From positions 744,001 through 808,000 of the forward strand of contig NZ_LT907975.1 in the NCBI RefSeq assembly GCF_900217235.1: a stretch of 64,000 nucleotides of DNA. Reading direction: 5' to 3'. The notes beneath the pieces are model-generated. The model saw only the letters and a program-made list of their open reading frames with translations. It had not been told where the DNA came from and searched no databases. The translations under genes and the position numbers were made by a program. The number at the start of each line of letters is the position of its first letter. Within the stretch, counting starts at the first letter, position 1. The DNA comes from Pseudodesulfovibrio profundus. Lineage in GTDB: Bacteria; Desulfobacterota; Desulfovibrionia; Desulfovibrionales; Desulfovibrionaceae. Shown here one piece after another: positions 9,019 through 18,100 of this stretch.

Positions 9019-9961
9019 CCGAGTACTGCGCTCAGAAGACGACTTTCTGGTTGTCTCGCACTACAACCCGGACGGCGACGCCCTCGGGTCGACATGTGCC
9101 ATGGGCCACATTCTCAAAGCTTTGGGTAAGCAGTTCACGCTGTACAACACGTCCGGCGTTCCTCAGCGATACGACTTTGTGAACAAGCCTGCCGAGATTC
9201 TTACGGAACTGCCCGAGCGCCTTCCCAAATGGACCATTGTTCTCGATTGCGGAGCAAAGGACCGTATGGGTGACGAGCTGATGAAACGGGTGGACCAAAC
9301 CCGCATCATCGATATTGATCACCATCTGGGTAACGGCGACTATGGCGAAATAAACTGGGTCGATGTCAGGCAACCGGCAGTAGGTTCCATGATCGCGGAA
9401 CTGGCCACTGAGCTGGAAGTCCCGCTGATCGGCGGACTGGCCGAGTGCATTTACCTGGCTGTCGCAACTGATACAGGCTTCTTCTCCTATGGTTCCACCA
9501 CACCGGAATCTCTGGAGCTTGCTGCAACCATGCTCCGCCACGGACTTGACCTTGCCCGTATGAATGAGCGCATCACAAAACAGTGGAGCGAAGAGCGCAT
9601 GCGCCTGTGGTCCGAGGTCATGAGCGACGTCCAACTGTTTGCAGACAAACGCGTTGCCGTCGGCACGATCACACAGGAAATTTTCGAGCGCACCGGCACG
9701 ACTTCGGGCGATACCGAAAACATCATCAATTTCATCCGCCGCCTGAAATCCGTTCGTGTGGCAGCCATCCTTCGCGAAGAAGGAGAGAACTGCTACAAGT
9801 TCAGCCTGCGCTCCTACGGCAACGACAATGTCCAGGAAATAGCCTCCCAATTCGGTGGCGGCGGACATAAAAACGCTTCCGGCGGGACCATCGAGGCACC
9901 GCTGGATGAAGCCCGCGAACTCCTGGTTTCCGCCATAACTGCGGCGTTGGAGTTGGACTAG
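8993..9961 (+). CDS. nrnA: DHH-family oligoribonuclease/PAP phosphatase NrnA
   Basis: NrnA-type enzymes degrade very short RNAs and dephosphorylate pAp. The 322 aa protein has the DHH catalytic motifs (HYNPDGDALGS near residue 23, D-I-D-H-H near 105) and the DHHA1 substrate-binding motif GGGGHKNASGG near residue 287. A GAGGA site precedes the ATG, which lies inside the end of rbfA. Position between rbfA and truB is typical. Recycling of short RNAs here would complement the pnp gene downstream. Confidence 0.93.
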   Translation: MESPIKQISRVLRSEDDFLVVSHYNPDGDALGSTCAMGHILKALGKQFTLYNTSGVPQRYDFVNKPAEILTELPERLPKWTIVLDCGAKDRMGDELMKRVDQTRIIDIDHHLGNGDYGEINWVDVRQPAVGSMIAELATELEVPLIGGLAECIYLAVATDTGFFSYGSTTPESLELAATMLRHGLDLARMNERITKQWSEERMRLWSEVMSDVQLFADKRVAVGTITQEIFERTGTTSGDTENIINFIRRLKSVRVAAILREEGENCYKFSLRSYGNDNVQEIASQFGGGGHKNASGGTIEAPLDEARELLVSAITAALELD

Positions 9962-10900
9962 ATGGGACGTAAAAGAAAGCGCAGCAAAGAGCAGTGCGAT
10001 GGAGTCCTGGTTCTGAACAAACCGTCAGGACCGACTTCTGCTGATTGTCTCAACGACATCAAGCACCAGCTCAAGCAATACAAGATCGGTCATGCCGGAA
10101 CGCTCGACCCCTTGGCTTCAGGTGTTTTGTTGGTCATGCTCGGGCACGGTACAAAGCTTGGTCCGTATCTCACTGGCGCAACAAAAACCTATACCGGAAC
10201 ATTTCGCCTTGGAATGACGACGGATACCCTCGATATTCAAGGGGAAACCGTTTCAGAAAGCGAAGTAAACGTTACTGCCGAAGATGTCGAACGTGAAATT
10301 TTATATTGGAAAGAGTTGACAGAGCAGGAAGTTCCGGCCTATTCCGCAGCCAAACACAAGGGCAAGCCTTTGTATGCCTTAGCCCGTGCGGGCGAAGACG
10401 TACCGGTAAAAATCAAGCCCATAGTTATTTCTCATGTGGAAATGCTGGACGTACGATTGCCAGAGGCATCGTTCAGGGTCAGTTGCTCCGCCGGCACTTA
10501 CATACGCTCCCTGGTCCACAGCTTGGGGAAGCGAATGGGGTGCGGCGCTGTGCTGACCAGCCTGAACCGCGAAGAGAGTGAACCTTTCGGACTCGACAAG
10601 GCTTACGAACTCGCGGACGTTCTGGAGCATCCGGAATCCTTTCCGGACAAGGTGATTCCCTTACGGGATACCCTTCCTCACTGGCCCCGGTTTCAATTGA
10701 CTGAACCACTGTCAGGACTCGTCATGAACGGGACCTGGCTGCCGGTCAACGATGAACCGGGAGAAATGCTGGCAGGAGAACTCGGCGATCAGGCCATGCT
10801 GCTTGATCACGAAGGAAAACCGCTGGCGCTGGTAGAGGCGAAGCTTCAGGACAACAAACCCAAATGGTCCATTTTACGTGGCCTGTGGGGACAGGACTGA
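9962..10900 (+). CDS. truB: tRNA pseudouridine(55) synthase TruB
   Basis: TruB makes pseudouridine 55 in the T-loop of tRNAs. The 312 aa protein has the catalytic motif GHAGTLDPLASG with the nucleophile Asp at residue 49, the LNKPSGPTS motif near 18-26 and the C-S-A-G-T-Y-I-R-S motif in the second half. The ATG follows directly after the nrnA stop. Confidence 0.97.
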   Translation: MGRKRKRSKEQCDGVLVLNKPSGPTSADCLNDIKHQLKQYKIGHAGTLDPLASGVLLVMLGHGTKLGPYLTGATKTYTGTFRLGMTTDTLDIQGETVSESEVNVTAEDVEREILYWKELTEQEVPAYSAAKHKGKPLYALARAGEDVPVKIKPIVISHVEMLDVRLPEASFRVSCSAGTYIRSLVHSLGKRMGCGAVLTSLNREESEPFGLDKAYELADVLEHPESFPDKVIPLRDTLPHWPRFQLTEPLSGLVMNGTWLPVNDEPGEMLAGELGDQAMLLDHEGKPLALVEAKLQDNKPKWSILRGLWGQD

Positions 10901-10963
10901 GCCGCCAAGGAATCGTATGAAAAGCAAACAATACAATAACACTCTAGCTAGGAGGATATCGCT

Positions 10964-11233
10964 GTGGTGATGACTGCTGAAGACAAGCAAAAGATCATTG
11001 ATGAGTACAAGACCTGTGAAGGCGACACCGGTTCCCCGGAAGTGCAGATCGCACTCGTAACCGCCCGCATCCAGTACCTTGCCGAACACTTCAAGACCCA
11101 CAAGAAGGACCACCACTCCCGCACCGGTCTTCTGAAATTGGTCGGCCAGCGCAGGAAAATGCTCAAGTACCTTGCTAACAAGGACATCCAGCGCTACCGT
11201 GACCTCATTGGTCGCCTCGGCCTGCGCAAGTAG
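10964..11233 (+). CDS. rpsO: 30S ribosomal protein S15
   Basis: S15 binds 16S rRNA and nucleates the platform of the small subunit. The 89 aa length and the signatures ([28 protein letters not shown]) are standard. Three start codons occur in a row (GTG, GTG, ATG at 10970); an AGGAGG eight bases before 10964 favours the first GTG, which gives MVMTAEDK. rpsO is followed by a terminator and pnp. Confidence 0.97.
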   Translation: MVMTAEDKQKIIDEYKTCEGDTGSPEVQIALVTARIQYLAEHFKTHKKDHHSRTGLLKLVGQRRKMLKYLANKDIQRYRDLIGRLGLRK

Positions 11234-11254
11234 TTCTTTTACAATCGAGTACAA

Positions 11255-11284
11255 GGGGGAGGCTTCGGTCTCCCCCACCCTTTT
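11255..11284 (+). terminator. Intrinsic terminator after rpsO
   Basis: GGGGGAG (11255-11261) pairs with CTCCCCC around an eight-base loop centred on a TTCG; a short CACCC and four T follow. It probably only partly separates rpsO from pnp. Confidence 0.65.
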
Positions 11285-11491
11285 CTGTCACTTTCTGCGA
11301 CGGAGCCGTCTGTAACGTAACAGGCTGATCCGTTTCCCCCCTCAAGCGACGTTTAGTTGGCTGCGGAAGGCGTTTTTGGGCGACACACTGTCTCCCAATT
11401 ACATCCCAAAAGCTCCTCCCCAAGCCGGCTAACCCACACCGAGGGCCTTACGCAGAGAGTGATCCACCTATTACATTGGAGGATTCACTAT

Positions 11492-13744
11492 ATGTTGACC
11501 CCCTTTGATTCGACCAGTGTCACCGCAAATGTCGGCGACATCGACATCACTATTGAAACCGGTAAATACGCCCGACAGGCAAGCGGCGCAGTTACCATTT
11601 CTTCCGGCAATACGACCGTACTGGTCACTGCCGTTACCCAGCCCCTTGCCGTTGATCGCGGCTTCTTCCCGCTGACCTGTAACTATCAGGAAATGGCATA
11701 CGCCGCCGGTCGCGTTCCGGGTAACTACTTCCGTCGTGAAGGACGTCCTTCCGAGCACGAAACCCTGGTTTCCCGCCTCATCGACCGTCCTATTCGTCCG
11801 CTCTTCGCAGAAGGTTTTGCCGACGAAGTACAGATCATTGCAACCGTTCTGTCCGCTGACAAACACGTCAATCCGGACGTTCTGGCGCTGACTGGTGCTT
11901 CCGCAGCCTGCCACATCTCCAAGATGCCCTTCCTCGGCCCCATCGTTGGTGCCCGTGTCGGATACGTGAACAACGAGTTTGTTCTGTATCCTTCTTATAA
12001 AGGTATTGAAGAGCAGTCTTCCCTGAACCTCGTCTTCGCGGCAACCCGCGACGCCATGGTCATGGTAGAAGGTGGCGCTCAGTTCATCTCCGAAGACATC
12101 ATTGCCGATGCTCTGGCCTGGGGCCATGAGCAGGTCATGCCGCTCTTCGACATTCAGGACCAGCTTCGCGAGAAAGTCGGTGTACCCAAGCTCGAAGTCG
12201 CTGCCCCCGAGCAGGATCAGGAAATCGTTGAATTTCTGGGCGACTTCATCACCGAAGACCTTGAGAAAGCACTGACCACCCCTGAGAAGATGGTTCGTTA
12301 TGCTGCCAAGGACGCTGCAAAGAAAAAGGCACAGGAAGCTGTTGCCGAAAAATTCCCCGAAGACGAAGCCAAGCTCAAAGCTGTTGGCGATGTCATCGGC
12401 GATATGACCAAGAAAATCGTTCGCGAGCGCATCGTGAAAGAAGGCAAGCGTATCGATGGCCGCGACACCACCACGGTTCGCCCGCTGTCCATCGAAACCG
12501 GCCTGCTGCAGCAGACCCACGGTTCCGTGCTCTTCCGCCGCGGTGAGACCTCTGCTCTGGCAGTCGCCACCCTCGGCTCCACTCGCGATGAGCAACGCTA
12601 CGACTCCCTGCTGGGCGATGCTACCAAGCGCTTCATGCTCCATTACAACTTCCCCCCATACTGCGTGGGTGAAGCTCGTATGCTGCGCGGCACCTCCCGT
12701 CGTGAAGTCGGCCACGGTGCCCTGGCTGAACGCGCTCTGTCCCCGGTACTCCCGAGCCCCGAGGAATTCCCGTTCACCATCCGTGTTGTCTCCGAGATCA
12801 TGGAGTCCAACGGTTCCTCTTCCATGGCTTCCGTATGCGGCGCCACCCTGTCCCTGATGGACGCTGGTGTCCCCATCACCGAGCCGGTTGCCGGTATCGC
12901 CATGGGCCTGTGCAAGGAGAACGACGAGTACTTCATCCTCACCGACATCCTCGGTGATGAAGACGCACTGGGCGACATGGACTTCAAGGTCGCCGGTACT
13001 CGCGATGGCATCACCGCCATTCAGATGGACATCAAGATCGCCGGTATCCCACAGGACGTTCTGAAGAAGGCCCTGCACCAGGCAAAAGACGCACGTATCC
13101 ACATCCTCGACCACATGGCCGAAGAACTGGAAACCCCGCGTGAGTCCCTGTCCGAGCTGGCTCCGCAGATGGCTGTTGTTCACATTGATCCCGAAAAGAT
13201 CCGTTCTGTCATCGGACCCGGTGGCAAGAACATCAAGGCGATCACTGCTGAGACCGAAGCCGACATCGATATCGAAGATTCCGGTAAAATCTCCATCTTC
13301 GCCCCGACCATGGCATCCATGGAAAAGGCCAAGGAAATGGTCCTCTACTACGACCAGAAGCCCGAACCGGGCAAGAACTACCTCGGCACCGTCCGTAAAG
13401 TTCTCGAAGTGGGCGCCCTTGTCGAGATTCTCCCCGGCCAGGAAGGCATGCTCCACATTTCCCAGCTCGACTTCGAGCGCGTGGAACGTGTGGAAGACGT
13501 GGTCCAGCTCGGCCAGGAAGTATGGGTCAAGTGCATCGCACTGGAACCCGGCGGACGCATCCGTCTCTCCCGCAAGGCATGGCTCATGGAAGAAGCCGGT
13601 CAGGAAGTCAACCTGGACGACTTCAAGCGCCCTGCACCTCGCGGTGGTGACCGTGGTGACCGCGGTGGTCGCCGTGACAATCGCGGTGGACGCGACAATC
13701 GTGGCGGTGGTCGCCGCGACAACCGTGGCGGCGGACGTCGCTAG
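11492..13744 (+). CDS. pnp: Polyribonucleotide nucleotidyltransferase (PNPase)
   Basis: PNPase degrades RNA 3'-5' by phosphorolysis. The 750 aa protein has two RNase PH domains (about 12-140 and 325-470), the helical linker, a KH domain (I-G-P-G-G-K-N-I-K near residue 570) and an S1 domain (about 620-690). It ends in a Gly/Arg/Asp tail of about 40 residues rich in RGG and RRDN repeats. The ATG at 11492 has a GGAGG; an in-frame start 135 bases upstream would add a sequence unlike the family. A 207-base leader separates it from rpsO. Confidence 0.97.
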   Translation: MLTPFDSTSVTANVGDIDITIETGKYARQASGAVTISSGNTTVLVTAVTQPLAVDRGFFPLTCNYQEMAYAAGRVPGNYFRREGRPSEHETLVSRLIDRPIRPLFAEGFADEVQIIATVLSADKHVNPDVLALTGASAACHISKMPFLGPIVGARVGYVNNEFVLYPSYKGIEEQSSLNLVFAATRDAMVMVEGGAQFISEDIIADALAWGHEQVMPLFDIQDQLREKVGVPKLEVAAPEQDQEIVEFLGDFITEDLEKALTTPEKMVRYAAKDAAKKKAQEAVAEKFPEDEAKLKAVGDVIGDMTKKIVRERIVKEGKRIDGRDTTTVRPLSIETGLLQQTHGSVLFRRGETSALAVATLGSTRDEQRYDSLLGDATKRFMLHYNFPPYCVGEARMLRGTSRREVGHGALAERALSPVLPSPEEFPFTIRVVSEIMESNGSSSMASVCGATLSLMDAGVPITEPVAGIAMGLCKENDEYFILTDILGDEDALGDMDFKVAGTRDGITAIQMDIKIAGIPQDVLKKALHQAKDARIHILDHMAEELETPRESLSELAPQMAVVHIDPEKIRSVIGPGGKNIKAITAETEADIDIEDSGKISIFAPTMASMEKAKEMVLYYDQKPEPGKNYLGTVRKVLEVGALVEILPGQEGMLHISQLDFERVERVEDVVQLGQEVWVKCIALEPGGRIRLSRKAWLMEEAGQEVNLDDFKRPAPRGGDRGDRGGRRDNRGGRDNRGGGRRDNRGGGRR

Positions 13745-13767
13745 TCACTCCCGACTATAAACAATCA

Positions 13768-13801
13768 AGCCGTGACTGCTTTTGCAGTCACGGCTTTTTT
13801 T
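13768..13801 (+). terminator. Strong intrinsic terminator after pnp
   Basis: An 11 to 12 base stem (AGCCGTGACTG pairing with CAGTCACGGCT) around a TTTT-containing loop is followed by seven T. It closes the translation block. Confidence 0.9.
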
Positions 13802-13893
13802 CGTTTAAAGCTCCGCGCAACCAAAGTCATGGTCTGTATAGAAATTTTCTGGGGAATCCATTGAAGCAGGCAATAGAAGCAATAAAGACTTCC

Positions 13894-13921
13894 TTGCGAT
13901 GGACACAAAAAACGAAATAAT
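13894..13921 (+). promoter_or_regulatory. Candidate sigma-70 promoter for the selenoprotein gene
   Basis: TTGCGA (13894-13899) and AATAAT (13916-13921) are 16 bases apart, 28 bases before the gene's ATG. This is a weak match judged by eye only. Confidence 0.3.
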
Positions 13922-13949
13922 GATACCGTTAATTACGAAGGAGTATCCT

Positions 13950-14162
13950 ATGACGCAAATCGTGATTTACGGAAAACCGACCTGTCCGCACACAAAGCGC
14001 GCTTTGGAAGCTTACCCTCAGGCCGAATTTGTTGATGTACTGGTTTCTGATGACAACATGAATAAGATGCTGGCTCTCTCGGATGGGAGACGACGAATTC
14101 CTGTCATCGTCGATGGGGATGCTATTTCCCTGGGATTCAATGGTGGTTCATGAAATGTCTGA
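13950..14162 (+). CDS. Glutaredoxin-like UXX-star selenoprotein (UGA at 14151 read as Sec)
   Basis: This is a small thioredoxin-fold protein of the glutaredoxin type. It begins M-T-Q-I-V-I-Y-G-K-P-T-C-P-H-T-K, so its usual redox site is CPHT rather than CPYC, and it has the conserved cis-Pro segment R-R-I-P-V-I-V-D-G. Conventional translation stops at TGA 14151 after G-F-N-G-G-S (67 aa). Two sense codons and a second in-frame TGA (14160-14162) follow, so decoding the first TGA as Sec gives a 70 aa protein ending U-N-V, the arrangement that gives UXX-star selenoproteins their name. A hairpin with an AGGUU loop starts 11 bases after the UGA, as expected for a bacterial SECIS. The ATG has a GAAGGAG site; an upstream ATG at 13899 is not needed. 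Function is probably thiol/selenol redox chemistry; the partner is unknown. Confidence 0.82.
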
Positions 14163-14187
14163 TGCTCGGCAGGTTGTCGAGATGCAT
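14151..14187 (+). promoter_or_regulatory. Candidate bacterial SECIS element
   Basis: After UGA (14151-14153), CTCGGC (14165-14170) pairs with GTCGAG (14176-14181), including one G-U, around loop AGGUU (14171-14175). ATG (14162-14164) can pair with CAT (14185-14187) below a 3-base bulge. The loop begins 17 bases after the UGA and carries the AGGU core recalled from the E. coli fdhF SECIS, at the same distance. Confidence 0.78.
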
Positions 14188-14196
14188 ATTTGAAAA

Positions 14197-14224
14197 AAGC
14201 CTCTCTTTTCAGGGAGGCTTTGTT
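14197..14224. terminator. Bidirectional terminator
   Basis: AAGCCTCTC (14197-14205) pairs with GGGAGGCTT around a TTTTCA loop. A T-rich tail follows on the plus strand and an A-run precedes it, which becomes a T-run on the minus strand. It lies between the selenoprotein gene and the convergent MEMO gene. Confidence 0.75.
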
Positions 14225-14232
14225 AGTTGCAA

Positions 14233-15039
14233 TCAACTGACAAGAACACCGGCGTAACCGACAACCTGATCAAAATCGCCTGAGACTTCACCGGACGTGG
14301 CATATGTCACTAAATCCCCCTTGGTCGCTCCCATTGCGAGAGCAGCAAAAAGCCCGGTTGTCATCGGGAGAACGCCGCACATGGATATTTCATGCTCACG
14401 AACTGTTGAGAACAAGCCCCGCGGGTCCAGGCTCACGGCTGCATCCAGTGCCAGCGTATCCTTTTCCTTGGCCTGATCATGACTGATGTAATGGCTCATG
14501 TCCGAGCTGACAACAATGGACACGGGGCGGCCCAACGATTTAAGTACAGCTCCGATACTCTCCCCGACCTGTTGCAGCGCATCGAACTCGAATGCCGAAA
14601 TGGCTATGGGAACAATCGTGGTCTTGGGATTCAAGCGATGCAGGAAAGGCAGTATGACTTCAAGTGAATGCTCACCCGTATGTGCGGCCGTATCCGCGCT
14701 CAACAACGGAGTGGCTTCCAGAAGTTTGGCTGCCAGTTCCTCATCCACAGAGACGGAACCACCCGGGATATTCCAACTCCCTTCATTCCACACGGAAAAG
14801 CGTTCACCGCGCCCGGTATGATTCGGGCCGAGCAGGACGATGGTGTCGGCCAGATTCGCCTTGGCAAGAGTCTGTCCGCACACCGCGCCAGAAAAGATAT
14901 ATCCCGCATGGGGAACCATGGCCAACAACGTTGAAGCAGCGTCCTGTTGGGATTCGCCCATAAATCTGTCCACCATTTCGTTCAAGCGGGTCGGATTATC
15001 ATCGTAAAACCGACCGGCGACCACAGGTTGCCTTAGCAT
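14233..15039 (-). CDS. amrB: AmmeMemoRadiSam system protein B (MEMO1 family)
   Basis: The 268 aa protein matches the MEMO1/AmrB family, a fold related to class III extradiol dioxygenases. Family hallmarks are M-V-P-H-A-G-Y-I-F-S-G near residue 44, L-G-P-N-H-T-G near 70, T-G-E-H-S-L-E-V-I-L-P-F-L near 119 and V-V-S-S-D-M-S-H-Y near 180. These His and Asp residues form the putative metal site. The family usually occurs with an AMMECR1 domain protein and a radical SAM enzyme, neither of which is in this window. The biochemical role is not established. A GGAGG precedes the ATG. Confidence 0.92.
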   Translation of the reverse strand: MLRQPVVAGRFYDDNPTRLNEMVDRFMGESQQDAASTLLAMVPHAGYIFSGAVCGQTLAKANLADTIVLLGPNHTGRGERFSVWNEGSWNIPGGSVSVDEELAAKLLEATPLLSADTAAHTGEHSLEVILPFLHRLNPKTTIVPIAISAFEFDALQQVGESIGAVLKSLGRPVSIVVSSDMSHYISHDQAKEKDTLALDAAVSLDPRGLFSTVREHEISMCGVLPMTTGLFAALAMGATKGDLVTYATSGEVSGDFDQVVGYAGVLVS

Positions 15040-15149
15040 AGTATACCTCCATTATTGAGCAGGATGGCGTTCAAAGGAATCTATGAGGGTAAACCACCAG
15101 TTGCGCGCTGACAACCAATCAGACGCGCTCAATGGCTAAATAACGCTTT

Positions 15150-18100
15150 CTATCGGGGGCCAGGCTGATACTGCTGTACCTGCTGCTCCAGATCATAGGT
15201 GTCCAGAGCGGATTTTGCCAATTGAGCCTGCAGGCTGTCCGGCTTCTTCTCAATGATATCGGTGAGCAGTTGCTTCCATTCTTCCATGGCACCCGCCTTG
15301 CGGTAGATGCGAGCGAGCTTGAAGCGTGTGGAAGCCCATTCAGGATTATCGACACTGATGTACTCGTCATACTGCTTGGCCCACTTCAACGCCTCTTCAT
15401 AGCGCCCGGAGCGCTCGGTGGCATAGATGGACATCAGCACGGCGTCCTTGATCTTTTCGGGATCACCATCATTTTGCAGCAGCAGAGTCAGCGCTTCCTG
15501 TGCGTACACAAATACTCTGCGCAGGTCCTGCCGCTCCATGGCCGCCTTGGCCATGTAGTACATTGCGTAGGCGCGGAATGCGGGTTCAACATCCATATCC
15601 TTGGCGAGTTCGGCCCACATGGCCTGCGCCTGATTGTCCTGCCCGAGATTCTGCAGGGACATGGCGCGAGCATAATCGAGTTGGCGCAACTGCGCAGGCT
15701 TGAGATCCCAGTTCTTCTTGGCCATTGCCACCAGATCGGCAATCTCCTGCCACGCGAGATCATCTAGATAAATATTAACAGCCAGTCCCAGTGCCTCGTC
15801 GGAAATACCGGGAATCTGCTTGTCCTGCAAAAACGGCTTGATGATTTCCAGCGCCTTTTCCGGCTGACCTACTTTCCAATAGCTTGTGGCGACATTGAGT
15901 CGAGTCTGATCATCGACCTTGGTATCTTCCTGACCGATGAAGTCATATGTTTCCCAGTAGCGAACAATACGCCCATACCGCTCTTCTTCGATCATGCCGG
16001 GAACAGCCAATGCAAACACGGAATCACCCAGCGTACGTGCCCTATCCACCAGTTGGTGCTCGGGATACAGGTCGACAAAGTCCTGTGCAGCGGTCAGCGC
16101 TTCCGGGTACTGCTCGTTAAAAGCGTACCACATGGCGAGCTTGAGCTGGGCTATGGGTGCCAAGGGACTGTCCGGGTGGTTCTCAACAATCTCTTTGTAA
16201 ATATTTTCCGGGCGCTTGTTGTACGGACGATCAAAAACAGAGGCCATCTCAGCCATGGCCGGCTCGTCGTAGATACCTTCCTCTGCCAGACGCATCTTGG
16301 AAATCAGCCCGCCGTCCTTGTCAGGGAAGTCCTTGATCGCTTTCTGATAGACCTGTCGAGCGGCATCATTCTCGCCCTGCCGGACATAAATATCACCGAT
16401 TCGAGCCAGTACAAGATCAGCCCCATCAGCCTCGGGATTGATATTGTAATACGTGAAGAAGTGATTCTTGGCTTGAGGCCATTTTTCCAGCTTCATTTCC
16501 ACGCCACCGGCAAGCCGGAGGAACTGCGGATTTTCCATGTAGTAGTCAGGCCAACGCTTGTCTATGTAGTCGACAATCTGGAACGCCTGCTCGACAAAGC
16601 CGGTCTTGTTCAGGGAGTCCGCCAGATAATAGGCAGCCTGTTTGACCAGCTCGTGCTCGGGATGCGTCTGGATCAGGTATTGGAACTGATCCGCCGCTTT
16701 TTTGTAGTCGCCCTTGTTGTAGTAATATTCACCCCAGTAATAACTGATGGAGGGAATATTCTCATCATCAGGATACTTGTCCTGTAAAATTTTGAAGTAG
16801 GCCTTGGCTTCCGGGAAGTTGCCCATCCGAAGGTTCAGGAGCCCGAGATTAAGCAGCGAACGCGGTACACGATTGGATCGAGGGTTCGCATTCATCGCTT
16901 CAATATAAGCCTGAGTTATCTCACTGAATTTTTCGTCCAGCTGATCCTTGAACATCTCCTTCTTGATGTCCGCCACGGCAAACAGGGTTTCCTCACGGAC
17001 ATCATCAGGGATATTGGGCTGCTTGAGGATATCCTCAAACATGGGCAGGGCATTGTCGAGGGCGCCGCTGAACATCATGGACTGCGCCTCGTACAACTTG
17101 TCACGTATCGCTTGATCAAGCTGTTCCTGCGTCTGCGGCTCACCTTCCTGAGCAGTATCGGCTTCCGCCTGCAACTCTTCTTCGGCAGCCGCAACCGGCT
17201 CTTCAGGAACAGGGGTACCTTCGCCCCCCTCCTGCAATGCTATCTGCTCCTGAACAGAGAGCTGCTCTGTCGGATTCTCCATGGTCTGCTGAACGAGAGC
17301 TTCCTCTTCAGCGGTCGGTTCCGGTGGCGGTGCTCCCTCCACAACACTCGGAGGCGGTGACACGGTCCCACCAGCCTGTCCCTGGCCCGAGACCGTAGGA
17401 GCGGAGGCTGCCGTACTTCCGGGTGGTGGAGCAACGCTGCCTCCTGCCGCCCCCGAACCGGATGCAGGCTCTTGAACTTCGGCTATATCACCATTGTCCA
17501 CAGGCGGCGTCACAGCCCCAACTGTTCCACGCTGCTCAGAGGGAGCCGGAGTCGAATCAAGAATAGATTCTTCAGCAAGTTCGGCAAAACCAGCCTCTTC
17601 CGGCGTACTATCCGAGACTTTGAAACGGAGTTCACTGGAAGGCGGATACGTAACCTCGGGCTCCTGCGGCGCAACCGGTTCAACAGGCTCCTCCTGAACG
17701 GGAGCCGGATCAGCAGTGGCACCGGATACCGGTTCACTTGCCTGCCCCGGGGCCTGCACTTCATTGCGAACGGAATATGGAACGGCAAAAAACGGCTGCC
17801 GCTGGCCTTCCCCATTTCCCTGAGCTTGAGGCTGGGCTGGCTGGGGAGCGGGTTGCACCTGTGGTGCAGTATTCTGCGGAGCAGCAGGCTGCGGCTCAGG
17901 AGCGGTAACCGGTTCAGTCTCAGTAACATTTTCAGCCGGAGTATCGGCTTCTGGCGCGACTGTCTCCTGCCGCTCTACCGGGGCCTTCCAGCGGGCGCCA
18001 ATGGGATCACGAAAAATCTGTAATAAAAATTCGGGTTTTCCCGGAGTCGCGACATTGATGTACCCAAACGCATTGGTTCGTGTGACCAATTCGACCCCAT

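Noticed and set aside
11471-13456. 661-codon open frame on the minus strand
   Set aside because: It lies entirely antisense to pnp, has no ribosome site and a low-quality protein; it is a codon-bias shadow. Similar antisense frames over nusA, infB, gcvPB and the FAD oxidoreductase were rejected for the same reason.
14151-14153. TGA taken as the ordinary stop of the glutaredoxin-like gene
   Set aside because: The U-x-x-stop pattern and the downstream hairpin make Sec decoding more likely.
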